This document shows, piece by piece, positions 26,946-39,776 of a stretch of DNA of 64,000 nucleotides. The stretch covers positions 248,001 through 312,000 of the forward strand of contig JAQFWX010000006.1 of the NCBI GenBank assembly GCA_027605045.1, in the 5' to 3' direction. Source of the stretch: Phallus indusiatus (taxonomy: Eukaryota; Basidiomycota; Agaricomycetes; Phallales; Phallaceae). The translations under genes and the position numbers were made by a program. Positions within the stretch are counted from its first letter, which is position 1, and the number at the start of each line of letters is the position of its first letter. The notes under the pieces are model-generated. The model saw nothing but the letters and a program-made list of their open reading frames with translations. It was not told where the DNA came from and did not search any database.

Positions 26946-27748
26946 GCCGACTCATCCGACACATTCCATCGCTCTCTTTCATCCCATCTCATTCTTGATT
27001 TCAAAGAACATGTAGCCTATCACTCACTCGTTCATTTTTTTCTTTCTAAAATTGATATGTATTATCGCGACCTACTGTCTTTTTGGGTTATCTCATCGCT
27101 TTCGCATTCTCTCTGACACCTTTCTCATAGATTACAATCCAGCTATACCAGACCATATCTAGTAGTCAATTCTTTTGTACAACTATCACTATATTTATAA
27201 TGAAACCAACCACTCACATTGACACACGATACGCCTCCATCAGTGTGCTATACGGGACCATAGATTTATCATTTGGCAATACTGTTTGTATTGAGTGATT
27301 AAGATAAGAAGCTGTACCGAGATTAATCGCGTTAATTTGAGGAGTATATGGAGAACAGCAATGAGAATGCGTTGAGAGGCTCCCAGTTTTGACCCACGCC
27401 TAAAGCGCCAGTACCTTTGACATTCTGCCGTCATCAAGCTCAAGGCCCAAGTCACGACCAACACTGCTAATAAAGTTGAATACAATATAAAATCTAAACA
27501 GGTCTCTAAAGGATATTATACTATATATATAATAATCATACTATACAAAGGCTCCAAAAGTCTGTGAGACGAATTAACGAGTCAACCTTCCGTTAACAAA
27601 TATCTTATTTTATGACGAGAAGTGGAAAATGAGCCTGGTTGAATACAAACAAATCCAAAACAACCCAGTTCAACGTGTTGAAAGGGGAAGAAACAACAAC
27701 AATAGAAACAATTTTAACACCGCTAACTCGACTCTGTTTTTTTACGTA
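26946..27748. other. Convergent 3' region between P450 and UBA2
   Basis: About 800 bases holding the two 3' untranslated regions of converging genes. AT-rich after 27480; no gene seen. Confidence 0.4.
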
Positions 27749-30458
27749 TTAATCATCCAAAACGATGATATCATCGGCGTCGTCTTCGATGAGGATGACG
27801 CCGTCGACTTCTTTGTACCCCTTCGCAGGACTTGGCGTAGGCGTAGGATTAAAGATTCCAATACCATTACTCTTCATGATTTTAGGTTTCTTGAAGACGG
27901 GTTGGTCTTTTACAACCGCCTCGACCTCTTTTTCATCTGCGTCCTCGGGCAAGGGTCGTTTAGATCCCACCACTGGTGTGGACGGTGGTTCCGGTAGATA
28001 CGCTGATGACGCCATAAGTTGGGGTACAGGCTCTTGAAATACGATCTTAGCACCGTCGGTAGGATGGTCCGCTCTGAGAAAGGAGTGAGCTTCAATGATG
28101 AAAAAAAAGAAAAGAAACAAACGTACGGTAGTAGACCAACAGCTACAGCAATGGTACCCCAACCGGCCGCACCATCCTCATCAACAATAGTCACAAACTT
28201 CCCTCTCCCGCACCCCAAATCTTCCAAGGTTCTTTCAAGGTTATCGTCAAAATCAGGATCGGCAAGAATCCGCTTGTCTTCATAGACCGTCACATTTAAA
28301 CTCTCATCCGAATCAGCATCCGCATCTTCATCTTCATCCCCATCCGCATCTTTTTCATTCACCAGAACACGATCCATCACACTTCTGATAACCTCTCTTA
28401 AAGTCACCTTGCTGGGATGACATCTCATGTCGACATAGGTATCACGACAGACACCGCACCTGGGGTTTGGAGGCTCTGGACGAGTTGGTTGAAGTGGGAT
28501 GGCGGGTTTGTGTTGAATATGGACAGAACGTAGTAGAGTAGGTAGCGATGAGGCTGGAGCTTTTGATGTGGAAGGTAGTCTGTCTCGAAGCAGATGCAAC
28601 GCTTGCAGGACTATAAGCCCCGCGATTATCGCGTTTGTTGTCGCGATTGCAGGTATAATATTGCCCGCCATTTCTGTAAAGCTAGATTAACTTTCATAGA
28701 TGGACTTCCGATGTGTGAATGACCCACCTTTAATCTCCCATCTAGTCTTATTTGGGATGCCGTACACGACACTGCGCAAGTTGGCAGCAGCGCAAACGAA
28801 ATCAAGGGCGTCGTCATCATCTTTATCAAAGGAAATGATATCTTCACCCTGAGACAACCGCGCAGCCAGCCGCATCGTGCTAGAAAGAGTTACGCATATG
28901 TCAGATCCGGAGCTCTTATCGCAAGATCGCGTTTACGAACCTTGATATGAACATATCGAGCATATCTCCTGGTCTCAACGTCTTTTGATCTTTAATCCCG
29001 GTTCCATTATGGTTGTTATTGCCAACCCCATTATCGATACATCCGTTTTTCATGTTCCCATTTTCCGAGTTAATATGGGCATTGCCGCTAATAATGTTGT
29101 CAAAATTAAGGGGAACGGGTTTGGCACGTTCTCGCCACATATCCGTCATAGATAAGAGATTTTGTACGTCTTGAGCGAAAACCTGATTAGGCACAGCTTT
29201 TAATAAATATCAAACCTAAAAAGAGGAGAAAAGAACAATGCACACGTACTTTATCAAACACTTTCCGAGCGGCACCATGTCGATCGCTCATATTAGCCGC
29301 CCTGAGTGTTTCTCGAACCGACCTGAATGCCTGCGCTTCTAGGCGTAAAGCCTGAATTTCCTTGGCTATGTGTTACTATTAGAAGAGGAATATATACTGT
29401 CTAGCATGCACTGTTTACTCACCATTCTCACCCTGTTTCAGCGCCTCGTCGAGTTCTCCTTGATCATCTTCGTCTTCACCAAATAATTGACTGTAAAAAA
29501 GGGGTGTTAATGGTATAGAGATGACAAGTGATAAATGTGCTTATCGTACGGAAATAGATAGCTCTTTGCCCAGACAATGCAATGAATCGGCTGTGACGGA
29601 GTTGATCGGATTGTGCAAACAGGAAATGCTTTAGGTGTAGGCTTTGGTAAACAATCAAAGCACTCTGTTTGATCCTATGAGCAGGAACATAAGCCATCAC
29701 GTACTGGGAAGTGAAGACTGGATGAGAGCGGGGACGCACCTTGACGATTGGTTGGACTTGGCCGAAGTATCCTGCAGTGCCACTTTCCACAAGAGGTACA
29801 TTTGCAGCCATACACATCTTATTGACGTGTCTGGAACCGAACGGAGATAGACTCGGAGTTAGCTAGGATCTTACGTATCATCGGCGGTTTTACTCACCGT
29901 CTTGCGTCTAAATTGTCCAAGGCATTTAGAATAATATCGAACGATTTGAACCACGCCACGTCAAATTGTGAGTCTTTGATATTGGCATGAAGGGGTTCAA
30001 TTTGAACCCGAGGGTTGAATGGAGCTGCCGTCCGAGCTGCTACCTATCATCAAACAACATGATGTTGGCTTCGAGGCAAAGCATTACTCTTGTAACTTAC
30101 AAAGCTTTTGGGTTGTTTGACGTCCTTTTTTCTAAACAAAAACTGTCGGTTCAAATTCGAAAGATCAATAGTGTCGAGGTCGAGAAGTGTTATGTGTCCA
30201 AAGCCTGTAAGAACAATGTTTTTGACTTGATGAATGAATGGTTTTCATATAGCGAGGTGTATGATGGGGAAATGGAAGAATGTGGAACGCAAAAAAGACG
30301 AGTTTTTTGGGTTAGTACACTACAAAGTCCCAACGAGCATTGTACTGACGGAGTTCACAACCGATTCCACCACTCCCTACGACTAGCACCCTTAACTTTG
30401 GTAAACGAGAACACAATTCCGGACCTAAAATCGCGAGCGCATGTGCATCGCGAGTCAT
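27749..30458 (-). CDS. UBA2: SUMO-activating enzyme subunit 2 (UBA2)
   Basis: Catalytic half of the SUMO E1, which works with AOS1 to adenylate SUMO and pass it to UBC9 in the nucleus. The ATG is at 30458-30456. The nucleotide-binding loop [10 protein letters not shown] is followed by [17 protein letters not shown], then the [10 protein letters not shown] segment. The catalytic cysteine lies in P-V-C-T-I-R-S-T-P (codon 29615-29617). Zinc cysteine pairs are C-F-D-C and C-G-V-C, and the conserved [16 protein letters not shown] is present. The gene has many short introns; the first splits the codon after G-C-E-L. The C-terminus is lysine-rich (K-K-P-K, likely nuclear signal) and ends in two hydrophobic-acidic tracts, V-I-L-I-E-D-D and I-I-V-L-D-D, before the stop at 27749-27751. 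Confidence 0.95.
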
Positions 30459-31024
30459 GTTTTTTTTCCTGCTGGTCTTCACAAGGCATCAGTCGCGTTG
30501 ACGCGCTCCGGATCCGAGCTTACTTTTTGCAAATATGGGAGTAGACTAACAGCACAAGTGTATATGTTTTGCTTCGATAAGCGAAGTAAATGGTGAGGGG
30601 GTTTTAGGACTCGAGGAGAAGATAAAGTTCGAAGCTAGTGCTGTTAGCAGCTCTTCCCGAGCAATTGAGCCACAAATTGGGTCCGTGAGAACTTGTGACG
30701 GGCTGCCGATAATGCCGTAAATTCCGTGATTAGTGTGACAACAAAGCTTGGTCAGCAGACCAGAGATAATCATTTCCCGGTCATCTGACTTACTAGTAAG
30801 TAGCTTCCTTAATTGAATGCCAGTGTTGTGTTCTTTTGAGCTAGTTTTTCAGTCATTGAATGCCGAACAATTCCACAAGGTGCTTATTTCTATATATCAT
30901 AGATTTATATTTTTCTAATATATCACTATAAAATCATAATTCTCCAATGTTATCGAAATAAAGGAATACCAGCATATGCAAGAGGATCATGATTAAATTC
31001 TACTTCTCTAAGATTCCGCCAAAG

Positions 31025-33013
31025 CTACCTGCGTTTCAGCACGAAGGGCTCTACCTCCGCAGCAGTTATCAAAGCCTTCCAGAGCTGACGCCATGAGATA
31101 GGGTTTCCCTATAGCACGCGGATTATTACAAATTCAAATTAATTGTCAACCTTTTTTCAAAAATGCTTACTTTTTCTCTCCGCATGACACAAAAACTTCC
31201 GTGATTCTCTCCTCCATTCCACGAAAATTTCTCAATTTCAACATACCCTGTAAATCGCTCTTTGCGTTTATCAAACCCCCCAATTTTCGTCTTTTTGAAC
31301 TCGGTAGATTCCGCTTCATTACCCAGTTCAGGATCTCGAATTTGAAATTTGACGCCAAATCGTTGTAATGCGGCAAGAGTTTGCGTCATGAGGTGGCTGG
31401 GGGAAGTTGAAGCGTAGAATCTTGTCAAGTGAGGACAGTAGCGTTGGCCAGACTGGGTTTGAGACTAAAAGCAAAGATCAACAAAACGTTAAAATCGCAG
31501 CAATAAATCAGGCCCTACGAAAAGTTGAAGGGTCTGCGTGAACTGGGAAGCGGCATGTGTTGAAAACATCATCTCTTCCGCGTTAGTCTGCTGAGTTGAG
31601 CTAAATGTATGATGAGTAAATGAGCTATGTCAAAAAGTAAACTGTGTTACATACGCGTTTAAGTTCGGCTCAGCAAGCTCCAGATCTCCATTTACTCGGA
31701 GTGCTTTAGTTAGTTGTTCTGCTAATTCAATTCCAGAACGGTCGACTAGGTTGTTAGTCCTTTGAAAAATTTACGTTAGCGCAAAAATATCATGAGCTGG
31801 TAGCAACCTACTTTCGAACCCAAGGATGCATACCGATTTCAGGTATAGTCATTCGACGAGAGACATCGACAGTCAGCATTCCCAGTAGTAATGCTAAAGA
31901 AAACTTTGAGAACTACAAATAGAACTTTTAGATGTGCATAACATACATAGTGGGTCTTCAGGTATTTGATTCCAAGGTGATTCGGAGAGAATTTCTCCCG
32001 TCAAATATCGTGCATATTCTGGGCTTCCCTCTGTTGTTGGTTGATCCCAAGGGGTATCTATAATTGAAATCTTTTAAAAAAAACAAGAATATGGTAATGA
32101 AAAAAGCATTGCCCACTTCCACAAAGTAACGTGAATAGTATTACACCCATCCCCCAGATATCCACGGGTTCAGCATAGTATGGTTGATCGGGAGCATAAA
32201 CTAGCTTATTGACGACATGTCAACTCGACTAGAATGATTAGCGAGCAGAATCAGTTGTACCTCTGGCGCGACGTAAGGTAAACTACCGCACTGTTCAGAA
32301 AGCTGACGCGTCTGGCCTTTGTAACGAAACACTGAACATAAGCCGAAATCGGATATCTTGATTTGACCGGTGACATCGAGTAAAATATTCTCTGGTTTTA
32401 GATCACGATGAACGACACCTTGGCCATGGACGTATTTCTGGTAGATCATTAGACGCCTGACGATAAAAGACATGAACTAGTTTTTTTTGTTACCATTCCC
32501 TCGACCAACTGGTTGAAGTACAGATGTGCCATGTCTTCGTCAACTCCAACGTCGGGCGCTAAAGGAACAAAGCGATTAATCAAGACGTTTTCGACATGTA
32601 AAACACGACGTGGTTACTAGCCTATTTTATCAAAAAGGTCACCACCCGCGGCGATTTCCAATAACATATATACCCCTGGGATCCAGGGCGTTTTCCCATC
32701 AGGCTCAACAATCACAGCATTGATGAATTCCAAGATGTTGGTATGCTTCAAAGACGAATGAACTTGGATTTCTTTATTCAACTCTTTGCGCTCATGTTTT
32801 GTCGTGTTTGGTGTCAACGCCACAACTTTGCAGGCCGCAACCATGTCGAGCTTGGGGTTTGCTGCTCTGTAGACGCTGTTCTGCATGTCGGGAAACCAAG
32901 TTTCGATGCACACACGCTGTTGATGATACTCACACTGAGAATCCGCCTCCTCCAATCTGCTCTTTGATATGAAATCCTGCTACGACGGGAAGTTTTAACT
33001 CCCTTTCTTTCAT
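31025..33013 (-). CDS. CHK1: DNA-damage checkpoint kinase Chk1
   Basis: Serine/threonine kinase that, when activated by ATR-type kinases, blocks mitotic entry after DNA damage or stalled replication. The ATG is at 33013-33011. The glycine loop [10 protein letters not shown] is spliced across an intron, then A-C-K-V-V-A-L supplies the catalytic lysine. H-R-D is at 32410-32402, D-F-G at 32350-32342, and the Chk1-typical V-F-R-Y-K-G follows D-F-G-L before L-P-Y-V-A-P-E. The remaining lobe follows over small exons ([14 protein letters not shown]). The C-terminal KA1-like regulatory domain includes [13 protein letters not shown] last exon after a 60-nt-class intron encodes [13 protein letters not shown] and ends at the TAG 31027-31025. 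It is in tandem with UBA2, 567 bp upstream of that gene's start. Confidence 0.95.
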
Positions 33014-34720
33014 GGCGTCTATGTGGCTCGCTTGGTAGAAGTAGTGGCAAAGTTGGGCCGCAGAAGGGTCGCGTTACATAATGTGACTCTTCGCGTCCGC
33101 CGCGTGGTCTAATGGACCCTCACTTGGCGGCAAAGCGCGTCTCAATGCACATGGACTGCCGAACGGACTGTAGCTAAACTGTTTACAATTTTCAACGACT
33201 TTTGCACAAAACTTGATTATAAAAAAACAATTTCAATTTTTTAAAAAGCTAAGGATCTTGGTAGGACAAAAACTCAGCCTCACGAGTCACGAGTCATGCA
33301 TGTCGAAACCTATGATTGTACTAGTACTGCTCCAAAAAGCACTGGATGACCCCCTGACAGATTTCAAAAAGAGGTCATTTTGTAACAGGCATAATTACTC
33401 ACAGCCAAGCAAACTATCCCCAATTGCTTTGATATACGGCCCTCAAAGCCAATAAGCATGTAGTAATTGACAACTAATTGCAGAGGACGCTTTACTCCTT
33501 TTTCACGGAGCTTTCGACATCCAGATCGGCTATGACGTTTCGTAAAGTAAAGCAGTTACCGTAGGCACGAGTAGGACAGGTACTCAGTTTTATAGCTAGA
33601 CCGACCTAAGTAGATGAAACACATCAATCAACGTATCATATATATAAGGTCTAAACTGAACCGGTTTGGCTAGTTACGACGCCCCAGAGGTTTGGTCAAG
33701 GTACAGAGGCTGTCTGAGTCTGTCTGTGCAACAAATCCAAAAAGCTTGTAAGTGAACGGCCTCTAAGCGTAGTTCACGGTGAGTGAACCGTCCAGAACGG
33801 AGATGACTGAAGAAATTTGAAAAAGAAAAGGGCACTTGAACTGGCTCAAGTCGGAGAACCAAGAGATTTACCATCAGAGTGAAATGTTCCGGATCTTGAA
33901 GCTGAAAGCTTGAAACCCTAAAACTAAAACTAACAGCATGTGCCAAGCAAAAGCTTATCCAGTGATTGCTTTGATATTCGTACAGACCAAGTACGAACAA
34001 ACAAATGAATACGGAATGTAGCAGATTGCACTACACATCCTCCGGAACGACGGCTTCTTCATGCTGCCAATGCAATCGATCAGGTTAACACTCGCTGTCG
34101 CTCGAAAGACTTGGCAGTGACGCGGTGTCGAAACACATTGACAACAAGCTAACGATGCTGTGTCGTTGGTGGAATGATTGGGTTTTGGGATCAGACATCG
34201 ATTTGAAAGTCCGACGGCTGCCGCCTGCCGCCTGCCGTTAAAGACCTACAAACCAAGCAGCCATGTTCATTGCGCAATCGAAGTTTCTGTGCCAAGGTTG
34301 TCTATATTGTTGTTACGTTTTCAAGTTTTGTTATTTCATAAATTCTCCTGATGAAGTCGGTGATCAGACGGTATTTTCATTCCCGTTTTGTTCTGAGTTT
34401 ACTAATATTCCGACGACTTCCAATCAACAACACCGACACCGACAGTGTCATATGAAGAAAACAATACATCTAATTTCATTATTCGTTGATGATTATTATC
34501 ATTGTATGACTCGCTTTGGCTTGGTCTCTGATCGTGATTGGCTTTCTAGTGTCAAGTGATACGCGATCCGAGCAGTAGGCGTGTTGAACTCTTGCGTAGA
34601 ACTAGGCTGTTCCCCTACATCAAATTTTGAATTGGGAGACCCTCTCTGTTCCTAGGCCGTACATTTCGCTGATTCGAGCTGATTACCGGTATGTCCGTGC
34701 AAGGCACCATTATGCTCGCT
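33014..34720. other. Divergent intergenic region CHK1 / DyP
   Basis: 1.7 kb between two divergent genes; should hold both promoters. It contains a short GCC-TGCC tandem (about 34219-34240). No gene is supportable. Confidence 0.4.
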
Positions 34721-34726
34721 TTTTGG

Positions 34727-34733
34727 TATAAAA
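34727..34733 (+). promoter_or_regulatory. TATA box of the DyP peroxidase gene
   Basis: A perfect TATAAAA 71 bp upstream of the start codon of the peroxidase gene. The spacing suits a fungal core promoter with a short 5' leader. Confidence 0.6.
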
Positions 34734-34803
34734 GCTCTACCTCAGTTGCCTCACTTTGCATACCAGCTTGGTTTCGCTTTCAATTCGGAAGTCACCTAGG
34801 AAA

Positions 34804-36706
34804 ATGCGACTCAGCTTCAGTTCCCTCGTATCTTTATCGTTAAGCCTATTGTCTCTCCAGCTCGTCGCTGGTACCCCGGGTTCAGTGTTACAGCCCAGAA
34901 GGGCGACCTCCATTCTCAATGGTAGGCATATCCCACATTCTTACAGCATCGCATTGTTCTGAAAAAAATGTTGCAGATCCGGCTGGTCAGCCTCCATTGC
35001 CTGCTCCAGGTGCAGCTGCAGCAGCCGCTTCCCAAGCGTCTTTGAATCTCGATAATATTCAAGGTGATATATTGTCAGTGTATTTGCCACAGATTGATGT
35101 GCCATCGAAGTCTGAGTTATTTCTACCAGGATCGGAATGAAAAAGAAACAAGAAGTGTTTCTGTTCTTTTCAATCAATAATGCAAAAAGCTTCAAACAAA
35201 GGATGAAGCTTCTTGCCCTCACTGTAACAACGACAACTCAACTCTTGGATGTCTCGAAACAACCCAACGCAGCTGTCAATGTCGCATTTTCCCAAACCGG
35301 TCTTTCTGCACTTGGAATAACTGACTCTCTTAACGACACCATATATACTAATGGCCAGTTCGCCGATGCCGCTAACTTGGGTGATCCTGGCACTACTAAC
35401 TGGGTCAGTGCTTTCCAAGGCACCAATATCCACGGCGTATTTTTGCTGGCTTCTGACAGTATGGCGCTCATTAACGTTGAAATTGCTGCCGTAAAGCTTC
35501 TTTTTGGTAATTCTATCACCGAGGTGTATAGATTAGCCGGTCAAGCACGTCCAGGTGCCGAAGAAGGTCATGAGCGTACGTCCTATTAACACAATTATTT
35601 TTCGAATGAATCGGTATTTATCTACTTTCTGTCCAGATTTCGGTTTCCTTGATGGTATCAGTCAACCCGCCATCAATGGCTTCGGCAGCCCTCTTCCTGG
35701 TCAGACCCCCATTGATCCTGGTCATATCCTGCTCGGCGAAACTGGCGATTCTCTTACACGTCCAGCATGGGCGAAAGATGGCTCTTTCCTTGCTTTCCGT
35801 CAACTCAAGCAGCTCGTACCAGAATTCAACCAATTCCTTGCCAACAACCCTCTCAACGTAAGCGGCCTCACTCCCGCCCAAGGCTCAGATCTATTAGGCG
35901 CACGAATGGTAGGACGCTGGAAGAGTGTCAGTAATTTCTTCAATTTTGAATTTCATATTGCTCATTCGGTTAACATAATGATATTCAGGGTGCTCCTGTT
36001 GATCTTTCTCCCTTGGTCGACGACCCGGCATTGGGCGCTGATCCCCAACGGAACAACTTCTTCAATTACTCGCACCCCGGATTCAATTTGTCTTCAGACC
36101 AATCCCATTGCCCCTTCTCCGCCCACATTAGGAAAACTGCTCCCCGATCTGATTTTAATCCCGTCAATGTTAATAATCACATCATCCGTGCTGGTATTCC
36201 CTACGGACCGGAAGGTATGCGTTTATGCACGCTATCTTTTGACTTTTATATTAACAAGAAATATAGTGTCCTCGAAGGAGGCAAATACAAATACGACTAT
36301 CACTGAACGAGGTCTCGCGTTTGGTGAGTCATATATTTACATGTTACTATTGCCCACACTCTGAACACTTCGTCAGTTTCATACCAGTCCAATATATCAC
36401 AAGGATTCCGTTTCCTCCAAATGGCATGGGCAAACAACCCCAAGTGATTAACTCTTTCCTCTACTTTATGGTTTATATTTAACTCGATTCCCCGTTTGTA
36501 GCTTCATCTTCGGGAAGAGCGATCCCACACCCGGATTCGACCCCATCATCGGTGCAAACAAAGGCCAAAGTCGTTTTACCTCCGGTCTGGATCCCAGCAA
36601 CCCCAACAGAGATTTCACATTCACGACTGACTTTGTTGTATCGCGTGGTGGAGAGTATTTCTTCTCCCCTTCGATTTCTGCTTTGAAGACGATATTCTCC
36701 AATTGA
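34804..36706 (+). CDS. Secreted dye-decolorizing peroxidase (DyP)
   Basis: Haem peroxidase of the fungal DyP type, which oxidises dyes, phenolics and lignin-derived aromatics with hydrogen peroxide outside the cell. The first exon encodes a clear signal peptide (M-R-L-S-F followed by a Leu/Ser-rich hydrophobic run ending near Val-Ala-Gly). A short propeptide with an alanine run leads to the family start N-L-D-N-I-Q-G-D-I-L, which is split by an intron. The distal catalytic motif G-F-L-D-G is at 35642-35656. The proximal haem ligand is His in S-A-H-I-R-K (36124-36126), and the distal arginine segment T-E-R-G-L-A-F is near 36300-36320 just before an intron. The protein ends S-I-S-A-L-K-T-I-F-S-N, stop 36704-36706. 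All catalytic residues needed are present. About 500 residues, seven or so exons. Confidence 0.95.
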
Positions 36707-37368
36707 GAGTTCTGATTCGGACTTGGTGCTGTAGTAGAACTGATAATGTTGTGGGATGTAAAGTTTTTTAATCCTAATCTTATAAACTATATAGGATCTA
36801 GCAGTCATTATTTAGGTGGTATTTATGTTGTTGTAATTCGGTAGCTTTTAATGTTATGTGTTTATTTTAAAAAAAACTGCGTGTTCCTGCTTAGGAGAAT
36901 TGTTGACAAACTCGATATGCATCCACACCAGCTCGAATATTATTTCGTCTGTATCAAAACAAGATGTTACGTATGCCGGAAAACCATCATGTCAAGTGGG
37001 AGTAGAGGTTGTCAGCTGACTTTTAAGCATCCGACATCATAATTAAGTTTCATCTCATCGTTCTGACTTTTTTTTAATGGAGCTAAGGTCAGTAAAGTAT
37101 TTAGACATGGTCCAGCATTCACGGACAGCTAGTGAATCACGCGTGGTGACCTGGGTGTAAACTGTCGGTGTTCCAATATCTCTATGTGCCAGTGACGTAC
37201 GAACAGGGGGGAAATGCGTTTATGCACACCTCGTATCTCATCGTTCTGACTTGCTTGTCCTCGAGCATTGTTCCGGTACGCATTATTGCTCACTCAATAT
37301 TATTAAGTGTGAATTATACTACACATATAAAATCATCTCATAGAGTTTGCAATCACGAAATACGGATA
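36707..37368. other. Convergent 3' region between DyP and NOP12
   Basis: AT-rich, 660 bases, presumably two 3' untranslated regions. No gene seen. Confidence 0.4.
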
Positions 37369-39602
37369 CTACTTTTTCATGTTTCGTTTTGCAAGGCTTT
37401 TTTCACTTCGTAATCGTGTTTTCTTGCCCCCACTCCCTGACTGAGCTTTTTTACCGGCGGTAGAACCTTTTCTTTGACGATGTCTCTGCTTGTCGTCCAG
37501 TTTTTCGGCACCAGTTTTACCTTTTGTTTGCGATTTAGCTTGTTTTTTGGCAAGTCTTCGCTCGAGGCGAGCAGAATCCGCTGCTTTAACAGCTTTCCGC
37601 TCTTCTTTTGAAAGTGGGGCGAGTTTCGCTCCAAGGTTTGGATCGCCTTTTGGAATTACGACTGGGGTGCGTTGCACTCTCGGTGACTTGGTTTTAGCGG
37701 ACGTGAACTTCGTCTTGGTTTTCGGTTGCGACGATTTGTCCTTGGATGGTTTGACCAGAGGCGTCGATTTTGGCGTCGCTCCCGGGAGACCCTTGCATTT
37801 TTGAAGTCGAAGCTTGCGCTTGGCAAATTTGACGCTCCCAGGCTCTAAAGCCAGAATTTCGTCGACACAATCGCGGTCCTGGCGTTGTCAACGTGAGAAA
37901 GCTTGCTCAAGAAATGAATGAGGTCACGTACAATGAACCTGACATACGCGAATCCTTTTCCCATTTGCGTCTCTTTGTCTCTGATTACTCTGACGCTCTT
38001 AACCCACGATTTCTTTTCGGGAGCGGATGTTTCATCATCATCTTCGCTCATCGATTTGTTTTCTGGTTCATTTCTTTCCTTTGAAACGAGAGTATCAAAA
38101 AAGGACCGGAGATCTTCCTCCTTGGATGCGAAATCTAGATTTCCGACGAACAGCGTACAATGAGGATCCACCAAAGTCTCCAAATTGATATGATTCTTCT
38201 CGCTCTCAGGTAGACCGCCTCTCCATTGACCGACACGGTCCATTCTGAGAGTCCGAGACATGAAAACAACACCGTTTCCTTTCTCAACAAGCAATCGGGC
38301 AGCTTCTGCAGGGTGCAAGCCCGAAGAATCATTGCCAGCATCTTCAGGAATATGCGCGAACACAACATATGCATTCGCACTATCCACTTCGTTATGAAAT
38401 TCCTGTTTGTAAAAAGCTACGCGCTTGCGTTGAGCAGGGGTAAGTGTCGGCTGAGTAGACTTTTGTTGCTGGTCGTTGTCTGACGAATCGCCATCCTTCT
38501 TTTGTTTTCCTCCAGCACCTTTTTTCGTTTCTCCCTCAGTATTTCGCCACGTTTCGGCTCGCTCCATTTGTCGCCTTTCCTTGGTCGATATTTCTGGTTT
38601 CTTTTCTTCTTTCAAAGAACTTGTAGGCGCTGAAAAAGCAATCGAACGGAAACGAATTGATTCAATCTTTGCTTGTGGAACTAATTGGAGAATATATCGT
38701 TTGAGCTGTTTTTGAGCAGGCTATGAATTACGCATAAGCATGGAAAAAAACTTAAAATGATAGATAAATTGTGCATACTCGCGATTTCACAATGTCAATC
38801 GAAACATTCCCAATGAAGACGGTTCTAGCATCTCTTTGTGCGGGTGTTTCATCCGGAGGAACGTACTTGACCTTTTTGGTTTTCTCCTTTCTTGTCCGAG
38901 TTTCTGTTTCATGCCTTGGTGGAGGGGCGTTGATATCATAATCCTCGTCTTCACTTTCAGAACCATCATTCTTTTCATCGTCGTTGTCATCGCTCGAGAC
39001 ATCGCCATTTGTGTTAGTACCCTCTTCAGACGGTGAGTCACTTTGAGGCCCGGGTACCTTCTTGAGAGCAGAAGTCCGTCGAAGATACCTGTCCTCCAAT
39101 ACAGGATCGTTCTCTTCAGCATCACTATCTGATTCCCCATTGCTTCTACGCGTCGATGATCGCTTCTCTTCTTTTCGAGCTTTTGAAATAGATTTTGCGG
39201 GTGCTTTGTCGGAATTCTTCGGACTTTTGGGTGGTCTCAGGGCATCAGGTTTTTGTCGTTTCGCGGAGCTCGGAGGTAATTTTTTTGCAGAAGGTTCAGC
39301 TCTCTTGCGTTTAAGAGTGTCATCTGCAGCATCTTCTCTGTGAGGAACGGTTACTTTAGGGAGAACTTGCGCCGGGGTAGGTTGCAATGGAGGTTGTACA
39401 GGCTTGGAAGTTTAATTATCCTCAAAAAACAGGCAATTCTTTGGGGGTATTCACTAACCTGTGATAGAAAGAGCGTGTCTAGTTCATTATCCACCTTTTC
39501 ATTATCCCCTTTGAGAAGTAGGGAGGCTAAACTCATGATGCCTGGAAGCCGCACCGTCGAGGCTTGTTGAGCTGTGTCGCTTACGTGATGTGACATACGC
39601 AA
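37369..39602 (-). CDS. NOP12: Nop12/RBM34-type nucleolar RRM protein
   Basis: RNA-binding protein of the Nop12 (yeast) / RBM34 (animal) family, needed in yeast for pre-25S rRNA processing in the nucleolus. The ATG is at 39602 (a second one is 6 bp in). The N-terminal third is a low-complexity acidic and Lys/Arg-rich region with many nuclear-signal-like clusters. RRM1 begins R-T-V-F-I-G-N-V-S and contains the long insertion usual for this family. RRM2 has the RNP2 motif T-L-F-V-G-N-L-D-F and RNP1 G-K-G-F-A-Y-V-R-F. The last exons encode D-R-D-C-V-D-E-I-L followed by a very basic tail rich in Lys, Arg and Gln, ending at the stop 37371-37369. Four or five short introns. It is head to head with SPF1. 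Confidence 0.88.
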
Positions 39603-39776
39603 CTTTTCACCCTGATTTTATACACACGTCTGAAGTATCATCTTCGGATTGAAGATCTCGCTAGACGTTCTTAAAGGTATCTGGATTCTTCATGGTGTAT
39701 TATTAGCAGTATCTGAATTTTGAAAATTAGTATATTTAGGGTTGACGGACTTCCTTCATCTAATTGCAAGGAAACC
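39603..39776. promoter_or_regulatory. Compact bidirectional promoter NOP12 / SPF1
   Basis: Only 174 bp separate the start codons of two divergently transcribed genes, so the core promoters must overlap here. No TATA box is evident; the sequence is AT-rich toward SPF1. Confidence 0.6.

Noticed and set aside
33090..33145. tRNA-like stretch (GTGGTCTAATGGACC) upstream of CHK1
   Set aside because: Resembles a tRNA D-arm, but no B box, T-arm or matching acceptor stem follows.
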